64,000 nucleotides of DNA from GCA-2737665 sp044344795 (GTDB lineage: Bacteria > Bacteroidota > Bacteroidia > Palsa-965). Position numbers and translations under genes: made by a program. Positions within the stretch are counted from its first letter, which is position 1. Every line of letters starts with the position of its first letter. This document shows, one piece after another, positions 1 through 10,291 of the stretch. The notes under the pieces were generated by a model. It ran no database searches and was not told the DNA's origin. It saw only the letters and a program-made list of their open reading frames with translations. Where the stretch lies: contig JBIJCF010000009.1 of NCBI GenBank assembly GCA_044344795.1, positions 17,253-81,252 on the forward strand. Direction: 5' to 3'.

Positions 1-1
1 G

Positions 2-2158
2 CAGCAATACTTCAATGCAAGCGATCTTTACAAAAAGGGCATGTCCAAAATCAAAAACAAACAGGAGAAAGCCCGTATTACATTCCAAATTGCGGAATGT
101 TATCGTAAGATGAATGATTGGAAAAACGCTGAAGCTTGGTATGCCAAGGCTATCAAGGCAAAGCACGTGGACGACAAGATGTACTTGTGGTTCGCAGAGG
201 CGAAGAAAATCAATGAGAAATACGATGAAGCCATTACGGCTTTTAAAGATTATCAAACACGAGTTCCTTCAGATCCACGCGGTGAAAACGGTGTGAAGTC
301 TTCTGAGCTGGCACAGAAATGGAAAGATTCGCCTTCTCGTTGGGTAATCGAGAACATGGCTCAGATCAACTCGAAAGATTATGACTTCTCCCCAACTTAC
401 GGAGACAAGAAGCACACTTCATTGATCTTCACTTCTAAGCGTGAAGGCCAAACCGGAAGTAAAGTAGACCCTGTTTCAGGCACCATGTATTCTGACTTGT
501 TCGAAACAAAAGTGGACAAAAACGGCAAATGGTCAACCCCATCAACAATTCAGGGAGGTGTTAACTCTGGAACTTCTAATGAAGGTGCAAGTTGTGTTAA
601 TAAAAAAGGCGACAAAATCTATTTTACTCGCTGCGACCAGGCTAAAAAGAAATTCGTAACCTGTAAAATATACGTTTCTGTTAAGAAAGGCAACTCTTGG
701 GGCGATCCTGAAGTAGTTGATTTCGGATTGGAAGCTGCTATATTGGATAGCTTCAACTTCCGTCACCCAACCGTGAGCGCTGATGAAACGGTAATGGTGT
801 TCTCTTCAGACATGACCGGCTCTATGGGTGGTGAAAAGTCTGATTTGTGGATGTCGACGTACGATAAAAAGTCGAAAAAATGGGGCAAACCGGTGAACTT
901 AGGTTCTCAAATCAATACTGTTGGTCGTGAAGGTTTCCCTTACTTACACGAAGATGGTAACTTGTATTATTCTTCTGATGGACTGTTGGGCATGGGTGGT
1001 TTGGATATTTTCAAGGCTACTCGTACCTCTGACAAAGAGTGGAAGTGGTCTGCTCCTGAAAATATGAAGTATCCTATGAACTCTGCTAAAGACGATTTCG
1101 GTGTAGTGTTCGATGGTAAAAAAGATCGTGGTTACTTGACTTCTAACCGTGAAGGAACAAAAGGAATGGACGATATCTGGTCGTTCAACTTACCTCCATT
1201 GGTATTCAAATTGGATGGTCGTGTAACCGACTGCATATACGGACCATCGGTTTCTGTTGAAGGCGCTACTGTTCGTATGGTTGGTTCTGACGGCTCTGCG
1301 TTAGAAGTTCCAACAGATAAGGACGGAAAGTATCACTTCGACTTGCTGCCTGAAGTTTCTTACGTATTGACAGTATATTCTGATAAAGCGAAGAGCCCCA
1401 AGGCTGAAGGTTATTTGAACTTGCCTGATAAGGACAAAGGTAAATTGACTACTGTAGGAGAAATGACTTCCAAGAACTATACATTGGATTTCTGTCTGGT
1501 TCCTGCTGAAACGGAGATTCGCTTCCCCGCAGTTCTTTATGATCTTGGATTAGCAACATTGCGCCCGGAATCTAAAGATTCCTTGAACTTCTTGTATCAG
1601 ACGTTAATGGACAACCCGACTATCGTTATTGAGATTGGGTCTCACACGGACTCCCGCGGTTCTAATGCTTCTAACCAGAAACTTTCTGAAGCACGTGCGA
1701 AGTCTTGCGTAGATTACTTAGTAATTGAAAAGAAAATTCCTGCTGAGCGTCTAAAGTTTAAAGGTTACGGAGAAGAGCGTCCGTTGCGTATGTTGGATGG
1801 TTCTATCTTAACTGAGAAATATATCATGGCGAAGAAGACGAAGCAAGAGCAAGAAGCCTTGCACCAGTTGAATCGTCGTACTGCGTTCCGCGTTGTATCT
1901 TGGGATTATGTTGATCCAAACGCTCCTAAAGATCAGAACCAGCGTAAGATTATCAAGCCAAAGGTTTTAGGTGGTGCATTCGATGATTTCGGTGACACAA
2001 CAGGTACAGACGTTGAGCAACCTCCAATGGGTGGTAGCGGCGGAACTCCTGCTCCACAAGCTGCTCCTGCAGGTGGTGGTTCAGCTCCTGCTCCGGCAGG
2101 TGACAAGCCTAAAGCAGCAGGTACTCCGGCACCAAATCAGCCGAAGCCAAAGTATTAA
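2..2158 (+). CDS. PorE-like OmpA-family protein (TPR, beta-propeller, CRD, OmpA), 5' end outside window
   Basis: The reading frame is open from the first bases of the window, so the N-terminus (signal or lipoprotein peptide) lies upstream and the first visible ATG at 41 is not the real start. Visible order: TPR-like helices (about residues 1-100), PD40/WD40-like propeller blades (about 115-400, with repeated FSSD/TSNREG-type strands), a carboxypeptidase-regulatory-like beta-sandwich (about 405-480), an OmpA-type peptidoglycan-binding domain (about 505-640, with GSHTDSRGSNASN) and a Pro/Ala/Gly-rich tail. This domain order matches PorE, the T9SS component proposed to anchor the translocon to peptidoglycan. 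It is followed by a strong terminator. Other Bacteroidota OmpA-WD40 proteins share parts of this architecture, so the PorE role is inferred. Confidence 0.85.
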   Translation, partial: QQYFNASDLYKKGMSKIKNKQEKARITFQIAECYRKMNDWKNAEAWYAKAIKAKHVDDKMYLWFAEAKKINEKYDEAITAFKDYQTRVPSDPRGENGVKSSELAQKWKDSPSRWVIENMAQINSKDYDFSPTYGDKKHTSLIFTSKREGQTGSKVDPVSGTMYSDLFETKVDKNGKWSTPSTIQGGVNSGTSNEGASCVNKKGDKIYFTRCDQAKKKFVTCKIYVSVKKGNSWGDPEVVDFGLEAAILDSFNFRHPTVSADETVMVFSSDMTGSMGGEKSDLWMSTYDKKSKKWGKPVNLGSQINTVGREGFPYLHEDGNLYYSSDGLLGMGGLDIFKATRTSDKEWKWSAPENMKYPMNSAKDDFGVVFDGKKDRGYLTSNREGTKGMDDIWSFNLPPLVFKLDGRVTDCIYGPSVSVEGATVRMVGSDGSALEVPTDKDGKYHFDLLPEVSYVLTVYSDKAKSPKAEGYLNLPDKDKGKLTTVGEMTSKNYTLDFCLVPAETEIRFPAVLYDLGLATLRPESKDSLNFLYQTLMDNPTIVIEIGSHTDSRGSNASNQKLSEARAKSCVDYLVIEKKIPAERLKFKGYGEERPLRMLDGSILTEKYIMAKKTKQEQEALHQLNRRTAFRVVSWDYVDPNAPKDQNQRKIIKPKVLGGAFDDFGDTTGTDVEQPPMGGSGGTPAPQAAPAGGGSAPAPAGDKPKAAGTPAPNQPKPKY

Positions 2159-2180
2159 TAGCTTTTATTCTCGTAAATTT

Positions 2181-2211
2181 GAATCCCGCAAAACTGCGGG
2201 ATTCTTTTTTT
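2181..2211 (+). terminator. Intrinsic terminator of the PorE-like gene
   Basis: A 9-bp perfect stem GAATCCCGC/GCGGGATTC with a 6-nt loop is followed by seven T. The T-run ends only three bases before the purM ATG at 2215, so any purM promoter must overlap the terminator or lie inside the upstream gene. Confidence 0.88.
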
Positions 2212-2214
2212 ATC

Positions 2215-3390
2215 ATGAGCGACATAAAATACAACTTACGCGGAGTGTCCGCTTCCAAAGAAGATGTGCATAACGCCATTAGCAAGCTCGATAAAGGCTT
2301 GTTCCCAAAAGCGTTTTGTAAGATTGTTCCCGACTTCCTCACCAACGATCCGGAATATTGCCTAATCATGCATGCAGACGGCGCCGGTACAAAGTCATCA
2401 TTGGCGTACATGTATTGGAAAGAAACGGGCGACTTGTCGGTTTGGAAAGGCATTGCGCAAGATGCTATAGTGATGAATACAGATGATTTGTTGTGCGTGG
2501 GCGCGACAGATAATATCATGTTGTCGTCCACCATCGGCAGAAATAAAAATTTAATTCCCGGTGAAGTAATTAGTGCGGTTATTGCAGGCACTGAAGAAGT
2601 GTTGGCCGAATTGCGTGAGCTGGGAGTTGGTATTTACAGCACGGGCGGAGAAACAGCAGATGTTGGTGATTTAGTGCGCACGATGATTGTGGACTCAACC
2701 GTGGTGTGTCGCATGAAGCGCAGCGATGTGATCAGCAATGATCGTATTCAGGCGGGAAATGTAATTGTGGGGCTGGCTTCGTTTGGTCGGGCCACTTACG
2801 AAAAGGAATACAACGGCGGCATGGGCAGCAACGGCTTAACCAGTGCGCGTCATGATGTTTTTGGAAAATACCTGGCAGCAAAATATCCGGAGAGTTATGA
2901 TGCGCTGGTGCCGGAAGAATTAATTTACAGCGGCTCTAAAAAGCTTACCGATGAAATTGAAGTAGCGCCCGGACAGAAAATAACTGCTGGGAAATTGGTA
3001 TTGTCGCCAACACGCACTTACGCGCCTATCATCGCAGAAATTCTGAAAACCATGCGCAGCACAATATACGGCATGGTACATTGCAGTGGTGGCGCACAAA
3101 CCAAAGTGTTACACTTTGTGGACGGTGTGCACATCATTAAAGATAATTTGTTTGCTACGCCGCCTTTGTTTCGTTTGATTCAGGAAGAAAGTAAAACAGA
3201 TTGGAAAGAAATGTACAAGGTGTTTAATATGGGGCACCGTATGGAAATATATACCGACGAACAAAGTGCAGCAGAAATCATTGCTATATCAAATAAATTT
3301 GGCGTAGCGGCACAAATCATCGGGCGAGTGGAACAAGCAGATAAAGCACGTGTGACCATTCGTTCCGAACATGGAGTATTTGAATATTAA
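2215..3390 (+). CDS. purM: Phosphoribosylformylglycinamidine cyclo-ligase (AIR synthase)
   Basis: 391 aa of the PurM/ThiL/HypE superfamily. AIR synthase closes the imidazole ring of AIR from FGAM with ATP in purine synthesis. The N-terminal ATP-binding half carries HADGAGTKSS and a conserved DD near residue 78; the second half has the Gly-rich segment STGGETADVGD. The length is typical of the longer Bacteroidota form rather than the roughly 345-aa enterobacterial one. I chose ATG 2215 because an in-frame start at 2179 would translate through the terminator hairpin. prfA follows after 10 nt and pyrF after that, suggesting one transcript. Confidence 0.88.
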   Translation: MSDIKYNLRGVSASKEDVHNAISKLDKGLFPKAFCKIVPDFLTNDPEYCLIMHADGAGTKSSLAYMYWKETGDLSVWKGIAQDAIVMNTDDLLCVGATDNIMLSSTIGRNKNLIPGEVISAVIAGTEEVLAELRELGVGIYSTGGETADVGDLVRTMIVDSTVVCRMKRSDVISNDRIQAGNVIVGLASFGRATYEKEYNGGMGSNGLTSARHDVFGKYLAAKYPESYDALVPEELIYSGSKKLTDEIEVAPGQKITAGKLVLSPTRTYAPIIAEILKTMRSTIYGMVHCSGGAQTKVLHFVDGVHIIKDNLFATPPLFRLIQEESKTDWKEMYKVFNMGHRMEIYTDEQSAAEIIAISNKFGVAAQIIGRVEQADKARVTIRSEHGVFEY

Positions 3391-3400
3391 GTAACAAAAC

Positions 3401-4474
3401 ATGTTAGATAAATTAGCGGCGCTGGAAAAGCGTTACAGAGATATTGAGTTTCAATTGGCCGATCCGTCTGTGATTGCCGATATGAAAAAGTTCAAGCAAT
3501 TGAACATGGATTACCGCCAGCTGGAGCCGGTGGTGCAAGCGTTTCACGAATACAAACGCGTGATCGATAATATCGCTTCTGCGAAAAACGTATTGAATAT
3601 CGAAAAGGATCCTGACTTCACGGATATGGCGAAAGCTGAATTGGAAGAGCTGGAACCTAAAAAAGATGAACTGGAAGAGAAGATTCGTTACTTGCTCATT
3701 CCAAAAGATCCGGAAGATGCACGCAATGCTATTCTTGAAATTCGTGCCGGAACAGGTGGGGATGAAGCTTCCATTTTCGCGGGCGATTTGTTCCGTATGT
3801 ATGCGCGCTACTGTGAAACTATTGGACTGAAAGTAGAGGTGGTGGACGAGAGTGAAGGAACAGCAGGCGGTTACAAGGAAATTATTGCAAATATCATTGG
3901 CGATAACGCTTACGGAATATTAAAATATGAATCGGGAGTGCACCGTGTACAACGTGTTCCGGAAACAGAAACACAAGGACGTGTTCATACTTCTGCTGCT
4001 ACTGTAGTGGTGTTGCCGGAAGCGGATGAAGTTGATGTTGTGATCAATCCTGCTGACCTCGAATTGCAAACTGCGCGTTCCGGTGGTGCGGGTGGACAGA
4101 ACGTTAACAAGGTGGAAACCAAAGTGATGTTGACGCACAAACCTACGGGCATTGTGGTAACGTGTCAGGTGGAACGTTCGCAGCACGGTAACCGTGAGCG
4201 GGCTATGCAAATGTTGCGTACGAAGTTGTACGAAATTGAATTCAACAAAAAGATGGAAGCAGAAACTTCACGACGTAAGTCTATGGTTTCTACCGGCGAT
4301 CGTTCCGCGAAAATCCGCACGTATAATTATCCGCAGAGCCGTATTACCGATCACCGCATCGGCTTAACGCAATACAACTTGGACGCGTTTATGAACGGTG
4401 AAATTCAACCAATGATTGATGCCTTGCAAATGGCAGAAAATGCGGAGAAATTGAAAGAACAAGTAAGTCAATAA
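3401..4474 (+). CDS. prfA: Peptide chain release factor 1
   Basis: 357 aa, the usual RF1 length. It recognises UAA/UAG in the ribosomal A site and triggers peptidyl-tRNA hydrolysis. The catalytic GGQ is at residues 231-233 (SGGAGGQNVNKVET), and the codon-recognition tripeptide is PET at 187-189. This fits the RF1 PxT pattern and not the RF2 SPF pattern. The N-terminal coiled region and the C-terminal RITDHRIGLT segment are present. It sits 10 nt after purM and 4 nt before pyrF. Confidence 0.95.
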   Translation: MLDKLAALEKRYRDIEFQLADPSVIADMKKFKQLNMDYRQLEPVVQAFHEYKRVIDNIASAKNVLNIEKDPDFTDMAKAELEELEPKKDELEEKIRYLLIPKDPEDARNAILEIRAGTGGDEASIFAGDLFRMYARYCETIGLKVEVVDESEGTAGGYKEIIANIIGDNAYGILKYESGVHRVQRVPETETQGRVHTSAATVVVLPEADEVDVVINPADLELQTARSGGAGGQNVNKVETKVMLTHKPTGIVVTCQVERSQHGNRERAMQMLRTKLYEIEFNKKMEAETSRRKSMVSTGDRSAKIRTYNYPQSRITDHRIGLTQYNLDAFMNGEIQPMIDALQMAENAEKLKEQVSQ

Positions 4475-4478
4475 AACT

Positions 4479-5294
4479 ATGAATCGCCAGCAACTGATCG
4501 CAGCTATTCAACGCAAGAAGTCGTTTCTGTGCGTAGGATTGGATACGGATATCAAAAAGATTCCGCAGCATTTGTTGGATCGGGAAGATCCTGTGGCAGC
4601 TTTTAATAAAGCAATCATAGAAGCAACTGCTGATTTGTGTGTGGCGTATAAACCCAATCTCGCGTTTTACGAATGCGAAGGTGCGAAAGGATGGGAAAGT
4701 CTGCGTGCAACGATGGTTGCTGTTCCCGGCGATTGTTTCACCATTGCGGATGCGAAACGCGGAGATATCGGTAATACTTCAGGAATGTATGCACGTGCAT
4801 TTTTTGAAAATTATAATTTTCATAGCGTTACTGTTGCGCCTTATATGGGAAGCGATTCCGTAAAGCCGTTTTTACAATACGAAAATCGTTGGGTGATATT
4901 ATTGGCACTAACCAGCAACGAAGGCGCTTTCGATTTTGAAACATTGAAATTAGAGGACGGAACGCCGCTGTATGAACAAGTGTTAAAGACTTCATCACAA
5001 TGGGGAACGCCTGAGAACATGATGTATGTTATCGGTGCTACAAAAACTGAATACATCGCTGCTATCCGTAAAATTGTTCCGGATCATTTCTTCTTGGTGC
5101 CCGGCGTTGGAGCGCAGGGCGGAAGTTTGTCGGAAGTTGCGAAATGCGGCATGAACAAAGAATGTGGTTTACTCGTTAATGCATCACGATCTATCTTGTA
5201 CGCATCTTCGGGTACAGATTTTGCAGACAAAGCACGGGAAGAAGCCCTGAAGATGCAACAGGAGATGGCGGCATTACTCGATCAGTATTTATAG
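4479..5294 (+). CDS. pyrF: Orotidine 5'-phosphate decarboxylase
   Basis: 271 aa, matching the type-2 PyrF subfamily (about 270 aa). It decarboxylates OMP to UMP in the last step of de novo pyrimidine synthesis. The active-site signature is DAKRGD at residues 91-96, with the catalytic Lys at 93; a FLVPGVGAQGG phosphate-binding segment lies in the C-terminal third. It starts 4 nt after prfA, so the two are probably translated from one mRNA. Confidence 0.95.
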   Translation: MNRQQLIAAIQRKKSFLCVGLDTDIKKIPQHLLDREDPVAAFNKAIIEATADLCVAYKPNLAFYECEGAKGWESLRATMVAVPGDCFTIADAKRGDIGNTSGMYARAFFENYNFHSVTVAPYMGSDSVKPFLQYENRWVILLALTSNEGAFDFETLKLEDGTPLYEQVLKTSSQWGTPENMMYVIGATKTEYIAAIRKIVPDHFFLVPGVGAQGGSLSEVAKCGMNKECGLLVNASRSILYASSGTDFADKAREEALKMQQEMAALLDQYL

Positions 5295-5314
5295 TATAAA
5301 AAATAAACCCGCAC

Positions 5315-8300
5315 ATGACGGCGTTCTTGCGATCTAAAAAATTCTGGAAGCGTACCGTATTCATTGCGCTGGTGCTGCCGATGTTGCTATTCGTCACCGC
5401 AATTGCGATCGTTTATTTCAATCAACAAAAAATTGCGCAACATATTCTGGAAGAAGTCAATTCCGGAATTCGTGGTCGTGTAACGATGAGTTACAGTTCG
5501 GTGGCGCCGTTTGCCGACTTCCCTTACATCACAGTCGATTTGCACGATGTACGTCTATTTAAGGACAAGCAAACCAACGTAGAGCCGATTGCCGACATCG
5601 ATCACGTATTTGTAGGATTTGACATTTGGTCGGTAACGGCCGGAACATTTGAATTAGGTGCTATAAAATTAAAAAATGGGAAACTTTTAATAATTCAGCA
5701 TAAAGACGGTACTACAAACGTCGCGAACGTGTTCGAATCTTTAGAAGTAGATACGGCATCGACAACTGCGGGGACTAAAATCGATTTACGTTCCGTTAAG
5801 TTGGATTCCGTTGATGTTCACAAAATCAATGAAGCGACAGGCTTACAGGTAGATGCGCTGATTCACCAAGCGAAAGCAGGCGTGAGTATGTCCGATGATC
5901 ATTTTGATGTGGAACTGGATGCGAAATCTACCGTGACGATTTTGATGGAAGATGATACCACGTTTTTGCATGATAAGCATGTGGATCTTATTACAGGAAT
6001 TCGAATTGATCATAAAAAAGGCAAACTGGATTTCGATCATTCCATAGTAAAAATTGAAGGCGCGGAGATTGAAATGAAGGGCGGTGTCGATTTGTTAGAT
6101 GATATCAATATGAATCTGACATTCGAAGGCAATAAGCCCAATTTTGAACTCTTCATGGCTTTTGCTCCGCCTGAATTGCAGCCTTTCCTCGCGCAATACG
6201 ATAACCGTGGGAAAATTTATTTTAATTGTTCATTAAAAGGCAAAACCTTAAACGGTCAACAACCTGCTATAAATGCCAAGTTCGGGTGTGAGCAAGCGTA
6301 TTTCGCCAATACGAACACCAATAAGAAACTCGATCAGATGCACTTCGCAGGTTCTTTCACCAACGGAGATAGTCTCAATTTGTCCACGATGGAATTTCGT
6401 CTGAACGATTTCTTCGCAAAGCCCGATGCCGGTGAATTTAGCGGAGATCTTGTGGTGAAAAATTTTGAAGCGCCGGATATTGATTTATCATTAAAATCAG
6501 ATTTTGATTTGGAATTTCTTACCAAGTTCCTGAATGTGGAATCCTTGCAGAACTTGAAAGGTCGTGTGCTGTTGTCTATGAAGTTTCATGATCTTATTGA
6601 CCCGAAACATCCTGAACGAAGTGTCGAGAAATTGAACGAGTCGTACGAAACGGAATTAACGGTAAGTAAACTCAGTTTCAAAAGTCCGGACTTTTACTTG
6701 CCCTTACAAAATCTTGATCTGAAAGCCCACATGGACGGGCATACGGCGCTGATCGATTATTGCAACGTACAAGTTGGTAATAGCGACGTTTCGCTTTCGG
6801 GAAGTGTCAGTGATTTGCCGGCGATCATTCATCACACTTCGGATCAGGTAGAATCCAAATTGCGCATCAGTTCGAAAAAGTTGGATCTGTTTCAGCTAAC
6901 CTCTAATGATACGGTCAACAAAAAACCGTTTAAAGAAGTCATTCGCAACTTCAGTATGGGCTTACATTTCGTGAGTTCTGCGAAGGCATTTACGGAATCA
7001 CCCAACTTACCGATTGGAGAATTTTTCATCGATAACCTATATGCCGACATGCAGAACTATCCACATCGCCTGCACGATTTTCATGCCGATGTGATTATTG
7101 ATACGATCGACTTTAACGTAATTGACTTCACAGGCATCATTGATGAAAGCGATTTCCACTTTAACGGTAAATTGTCGCGTTACGACATGTGGTTCATGGA
7201 ACATCCGAAGGGAGATACACGTTTGGAGTTTGATCTTACTTCGAAGTTGCTGCAATTGGATAATTTGTTTTCATACAACGGTGCCAATTACGTGCCGGAA
7301 GACTGGAGACACGAAGAGTTACGCGGTTTCAAATTTCACGGGCATGCCGATTTGCATTTTAATGAAGGTTTGCAGTCGACAGATCTTTATATGGATCGTG
7401 TGGATGCCTCGTTGAAAGTACATCCGTTAAAATTGGAACGCTTCAGCGGACGTTTTCATCTCGAACAGGAACAGCTTACGGTTACATCGTGTCAGGGAAA
7501 AGCGGGTAAATCGGATTGGAAGATGGACATGGATTATTTCTTGGGTAAAGATGAAAAGAAACGCAAGAAAAAAGATCGTCTCGTATTTCAATCGGGCGTG
7601 TTAGATTTTGATGAATTGTTTTCTTACGTGCACCCAAAAGCAGAAGCTCGTGAAGGCAGCGCGCACGACAGTGTATTTAATATTTACACCGTTCCTTTTC
7701 CGGATATGGATTATCAATTGTCGATAGGTCGCATGAATTATCACAAGTATTTACTCACCGGAGTGAATGCAAAATTGCACACGACGAAAAATCATTACTT
7801 GTATATCGACACGCTGAGTATGGGCATTGCCGGTGGGACGATGCACATGAATGGATATTTCGACGGCACTGATCCAAAGAAGATTTATTTTAATCCAATA
7901 ATTAAAACAGATAAAGTGCAACTCGATCAGTTATTATTCAAGTTCGACAATTTCGGACAAGATTATATGCTCTCGAATAATTTGCACGGACAACTCACAT
8001 CCACCATTACGGGTAAAATCCGCACACATGCCGATCTGGTTCCAATACTTGAAGAATCTGACATCAGCATAGGTGCAACGGTGTATAACGGACGTTTGGA
8101 AAACTATGCTCCGTTCGAAGCATTAGCGCCGTATTTCCCGGATAAGAATTTAAAGCAGGTACGTTTTGATACTTTATCGAATACGTTCCAAGTGAAGAAC
8201 GGCAAGCTCATTATTCCAAACATGACGATCAATTCCACACTCGGTTATTTGCAAATGGACGGAGAACAAGAAATGGTCGGACAAGGACTCATGAATTATC

Positions 8301-8500
8301 ATTTCCGCATTCCGATGAGCATGGTGACGGAAGTCAGTAAGAATGCCATTTTCGGCAAGAAAGGACAGGATAGTGGTGGTGATGATGAAATTCAATACAT
8401 GGAATACGATAAGAATGTGCGCTTCCTGCACATTCAAATGACCGGCACTTCGGATAATTTGCAAGTGAAGCCCGTGCGGCCGAGGAAAAAAAAGAAATGA
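5315..8500 (+). CDS. AsmA-like inner-membrane-anchored protein
   Basis: 1061 aa. One N-terminal transmembrane helix (about residues 13-37, preceded by RSKKFWKR) is followed by a very long beta-rich region with AsmA/DUF748-type repeats in the N- and C-terminal parts, ending in a basic tail RPRKKKK. AsmA and related TamB/YhdP-like proteins span the periplasm and are linked to outer-membrane lipid homeostasis; that role is inferred from fold and topology. It starts 20 nt after pyrF and may be co-transcribed. Confidence 0.8.
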   Translation: MTAFLRSKKFWKRTVFIALVLPMLLFVTAIAIVYFNQQKIAQHILEEVNSGIRGRVTMSYSSVAPFADFPYITVDLHDVRLFKDKQTNVEPIADIDHVFVGFDIWSVTAGTFELGAIKLKNGKLLIIQHKDGTTNVANVFESLEVDTASTTAGTKIDLRSVKLDSVDVHKINEATGLQVDALIHQAKAGVSMSDDHFDVELDAKSTVTILMEDDTTFLHDKHVDLITGIRIDHKKGKLDFDHSIVKIEGAEIEMKGGVDLLDDINMNLTFEGNKPNFELFMAFAPPELQPFLAQYDNRGKIYFNCSLKGKTLNGQQPAINAKFGCEQAYFANTNTNKKLDQMHFAGSFTNGDSLNLSTMEFRLNDFFAKPDAGEFSGDLVVKNFEAPDIDLSLKSDFDLEFLTKFLNVESLQNLKGRVLLSMKFHDLIDPKHPERSVEKLNESYETELTVSKLSFKSPDFYLPLQNLDLKAHMDGHTALIDYCNVQVGNSDVSLSGSVSDLPAIIHHTSDQVESKLRISSKKLDLFQLTSNDTVNKKPFKEVIRNFSMGLHFVSSAKAFTESPNLPIGEFFIDNLYADMQNYPHRLHDFHADVIIDTIDFNVIDFTGIIDESDFHFNGKLSRYDMWFMEHPKGDTRLEFDLTSKLLQLDNLFSYNGANYVPEDWRHEELRGFKFHGHADLHFNEGLQSTDLYMDRVDASLKVHPLKLERFSGRFHLEQEQLTVTSCQGKAGKSDWKMDMDYFLGKDEKKRKKKDRLVFQSGVLDFDELFSYVHPKAEAREGSAHDSVFNIYTVPFPDMDYQLSIGRMNYHKYLLTGVNAKLHTTKNHYLYIDTLSMGIAGGTMHMNGYFDGTDPKKIYFNPIIKTDKVQLDQLLFKFDNFGQDYMLSNNLHGQLTSTITGKIRTHADLVPILEESDISIGATVYNGRLENYAPFEALAPYFPDKNLKQVRFDTLSNTFQVKNGKLIIPNMTINSTLGYLQMDGEQEMVGQGLMNYHFRIPMSMVTEVSKNAIFGKKGQDSGGDDEIQYMEYDKNVRFLHIQMTGTSDNLQVKPVRPRKKKK

Positions 8501-8540
8501 GTTCCATATATCTTTTTGATTATTCGGCGTTATACCTAAC

Positions 8541-10229
8541 ATGAGAAAATTTCTTGCACTACTACTAGTTTATTCTTTAGGTCATTATTTGTTGGCTCAA
8601 CAAATTGAGTTACGTTCCGGGAATCAAGGATTTATACGTTTTCGTCATGAGCGCAGCGGCGTGCTCACTCCCGATGCGAAAGACGGGAAGGTTTGGAATT
8701 TTACTCCGTTTGCGACTACGCGTACATCGCGAATGATGGTTACTGTTCCCGAATATTTACGTCCGACGCTGGCGATGGAAGACTGCGTGTGGTTTGATTT
8801 TGCACATAGTATTAACGGAGGTGTCGGCGAACGTTACGGTGGAGGAGCAATGGCCATTACGGGTGAACTTGCACAAGCGCCGAATACGAATCCGCAGTTC
8901 TTACCGGCATCCTTGCGGTTTTATATGGACACCGCATATACGAAAATGAGTTACGACCAAACAATATGGACGGACACCATTGCGCCGAACGTGTTGTTGC
9001 CGTACTTCCAACCTTTTTACTTCCGCAAATACGAAGTCACCAATAAGGAATATCGGGAGTTTGTTTATGCCGTTCGCGATTCCATTATGCGTGAACGTTT
9101 GGGCTATCGTACTGCTAACGGACGTATCGACTATGCTCGAAAAATTAATTATGATGACACGGCAGTGCGTAACAAGAGCAAAATGTTTCTGCCTCCGGGA
9201 GAACGCTTCTATGCGCGTCCGCAGGTGGATGAACGTCAACTCAATTACACCTACGTTAATGCTGCAACAGGACTTAAGGTTACGAGAAATATTTATCCGG
9301 ATACTACCAGTTGGTTAACGGACTTTACCTTCTCGTATAACGAACCTATGAGTAATATGTACTTCTGGCATCCGGCGTACGACGATTATCCCGTGGTGGG
9401 TGTGAGTTATATGCAAGCACAAGCGTACTTGCATTGGAAAACCCGGCAACTCAATCGCGCCTGGAAAACCAAAGGACAATCCGGAACGTTGCGTTGTACA
9501 TTGCCTTCGGAGCGACAGTGGGATTTAGTAAGCACGGTTACTAAAAAGGAAAAAGCGTGGCAGTTCTTTTCGGATAATTACCATGATTGGGCCGATGTGA
9601 GCTGGAATACCGATTTGGTCGTTTACCTCGATGACAAAAAGCAGGTAACCGTCTATGGTACTGCATACAAGAAGGGCCAAGACAAACCTGAAACGATGTA
9701 TTATTCCGCGCAAACACACGATCCTATGCGTCGCTACTTGTTGCGTCATCAAACTACGCCCGGAAATTTTACCCACGACGGCGCGTTTCATACCTCCACC
9801 GTATCGTTTAACGAAAAGGCGGTAAGCATTGATGGTGTAACCATTCGCGGCAAGCACTACAAACGCAACGACGTGCCTGAGTTGATGCAACAACATCGCG
9901 ATCCATACACCGGTATTTATTTTTTGGATGGTAATGTGAGTGAGTGGATGAGTGATGCCGAAAGCGGCTGGAAACGCACATTTACACAACATCAACAAGC
10001 ACGCGCAACACCCGTGCAGCGTCAGCAGGAACTTGTGTGGGAATTTGAAAAATACTATTTCGAACAATTACCCGCCATAGGACAACTGGTGCGCGGCGCC
10101 AATTGGTTTGACGAACGTTACAGCAACATCGCAGGTCGCAATGCCGCAGGTGCCCAATGCAAAACCTTTTTACCCGAAGACGCGCAGCATTGCACGGTTG
10201 GGTTTAGGTATGTGGTGTGGGTGGAGTGA
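8541..10229 (+). CDS. Secreted SUMF1/formylglycine-generating-enzyme-fold protein, GldK/GldJ-related
   Basis: 562 aa. A signal peptide (MRKFLALLLVYSLGHYLLA) precedes QQIEL; no lipobox Cys is present, unlike GldJ and GldK lipoproteins. SUMF1-fold landmarks are EVTNKEYREFVYAVRDSI near residue 165, PVVGVSYMQAQAYLHW, LPSERQWDLVS, GNVSEWMSD near 470 and a C-terminal LVRGANW...CTVGFRYV. EVTNKEYREFV followed by a charged helix is characteristic of the gliding/T9SS SUMF1 group (GldJ, GldK/PorK). The oxygenase Cys pair of true formylglycine-generating enzymes is not apparent, so a structural role is more likely. The specific partner is unknown. Confidence 0.75.
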   Translation: MRKFLALLLVYSLGHYLLAQQIELRSGNQGFIRFRHERSGVLTPDAKDGKVWNFTPFATTRTSRMMVTVPEYLRPTLAMEDCVWFDFAHSINGGVGERYGGGAMAITGELAQAPNTNPQFLPASLRFYMDTAYTKMSYDQTIWTDTIAPNVLLPYFQPFYFRKYEVTNKEYREFVYAVRDSIMRERLGYRTANGRIDYARKINYDDTAVRNKSKMFLPPGERFYARPQVDERQLNYTYVNAATGLKVTRNIYPDTTSWLTDFTFSYNEPMSNMYFWHPAYDDYPVVGVSYMQAQAYLHWKTRQLNRAWKTKGQSGTLRCTLPSERQWDLVSTVTKKEKAWQFFSDNYHDWADVSWNTDLVVYLDDKKQVTVYGTAYKKGQDKPETMYYSAQTHDPMRRYLLRHQTTPGNFTHDGAFHTSTVSFNEKAVSIDGVTIRGKHYKRNDVPELMQQHRDPYTGIYFLDGNVSEWMSDAESGWKRTFTQHQQARATPVQRQQELVWEFEKYYFEQLPAIGQLVRGANWFDERYSNIAGRNAAGAQCKTFLPEDAQHCTVGFRYVVWVE

Positions 10230-10252
10230 AACAGGGAAACTGCAAGAGATGT

Positions 10253-10291
10253 ATTTCGCATTTCGCATTTCGCATTTCGCGAAATGCGAAA
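10253..10291 (+). repeat. Tandem heptamer (ATTTCGC)x4 ending in a palindrome
   Basis: Four exact copies of ATTTCGC (10253-10280) run into GAAATGCGAAA. The last copies form the perfect 16-nt palindrome GCATTTCGCGAAATGC (10272-10287). It lies just after the SUMF1-fold gene and before the cassette-like island. It could act as a weak transcription end; there is no T-run, so this is uncertain. Confidence 0.75.
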
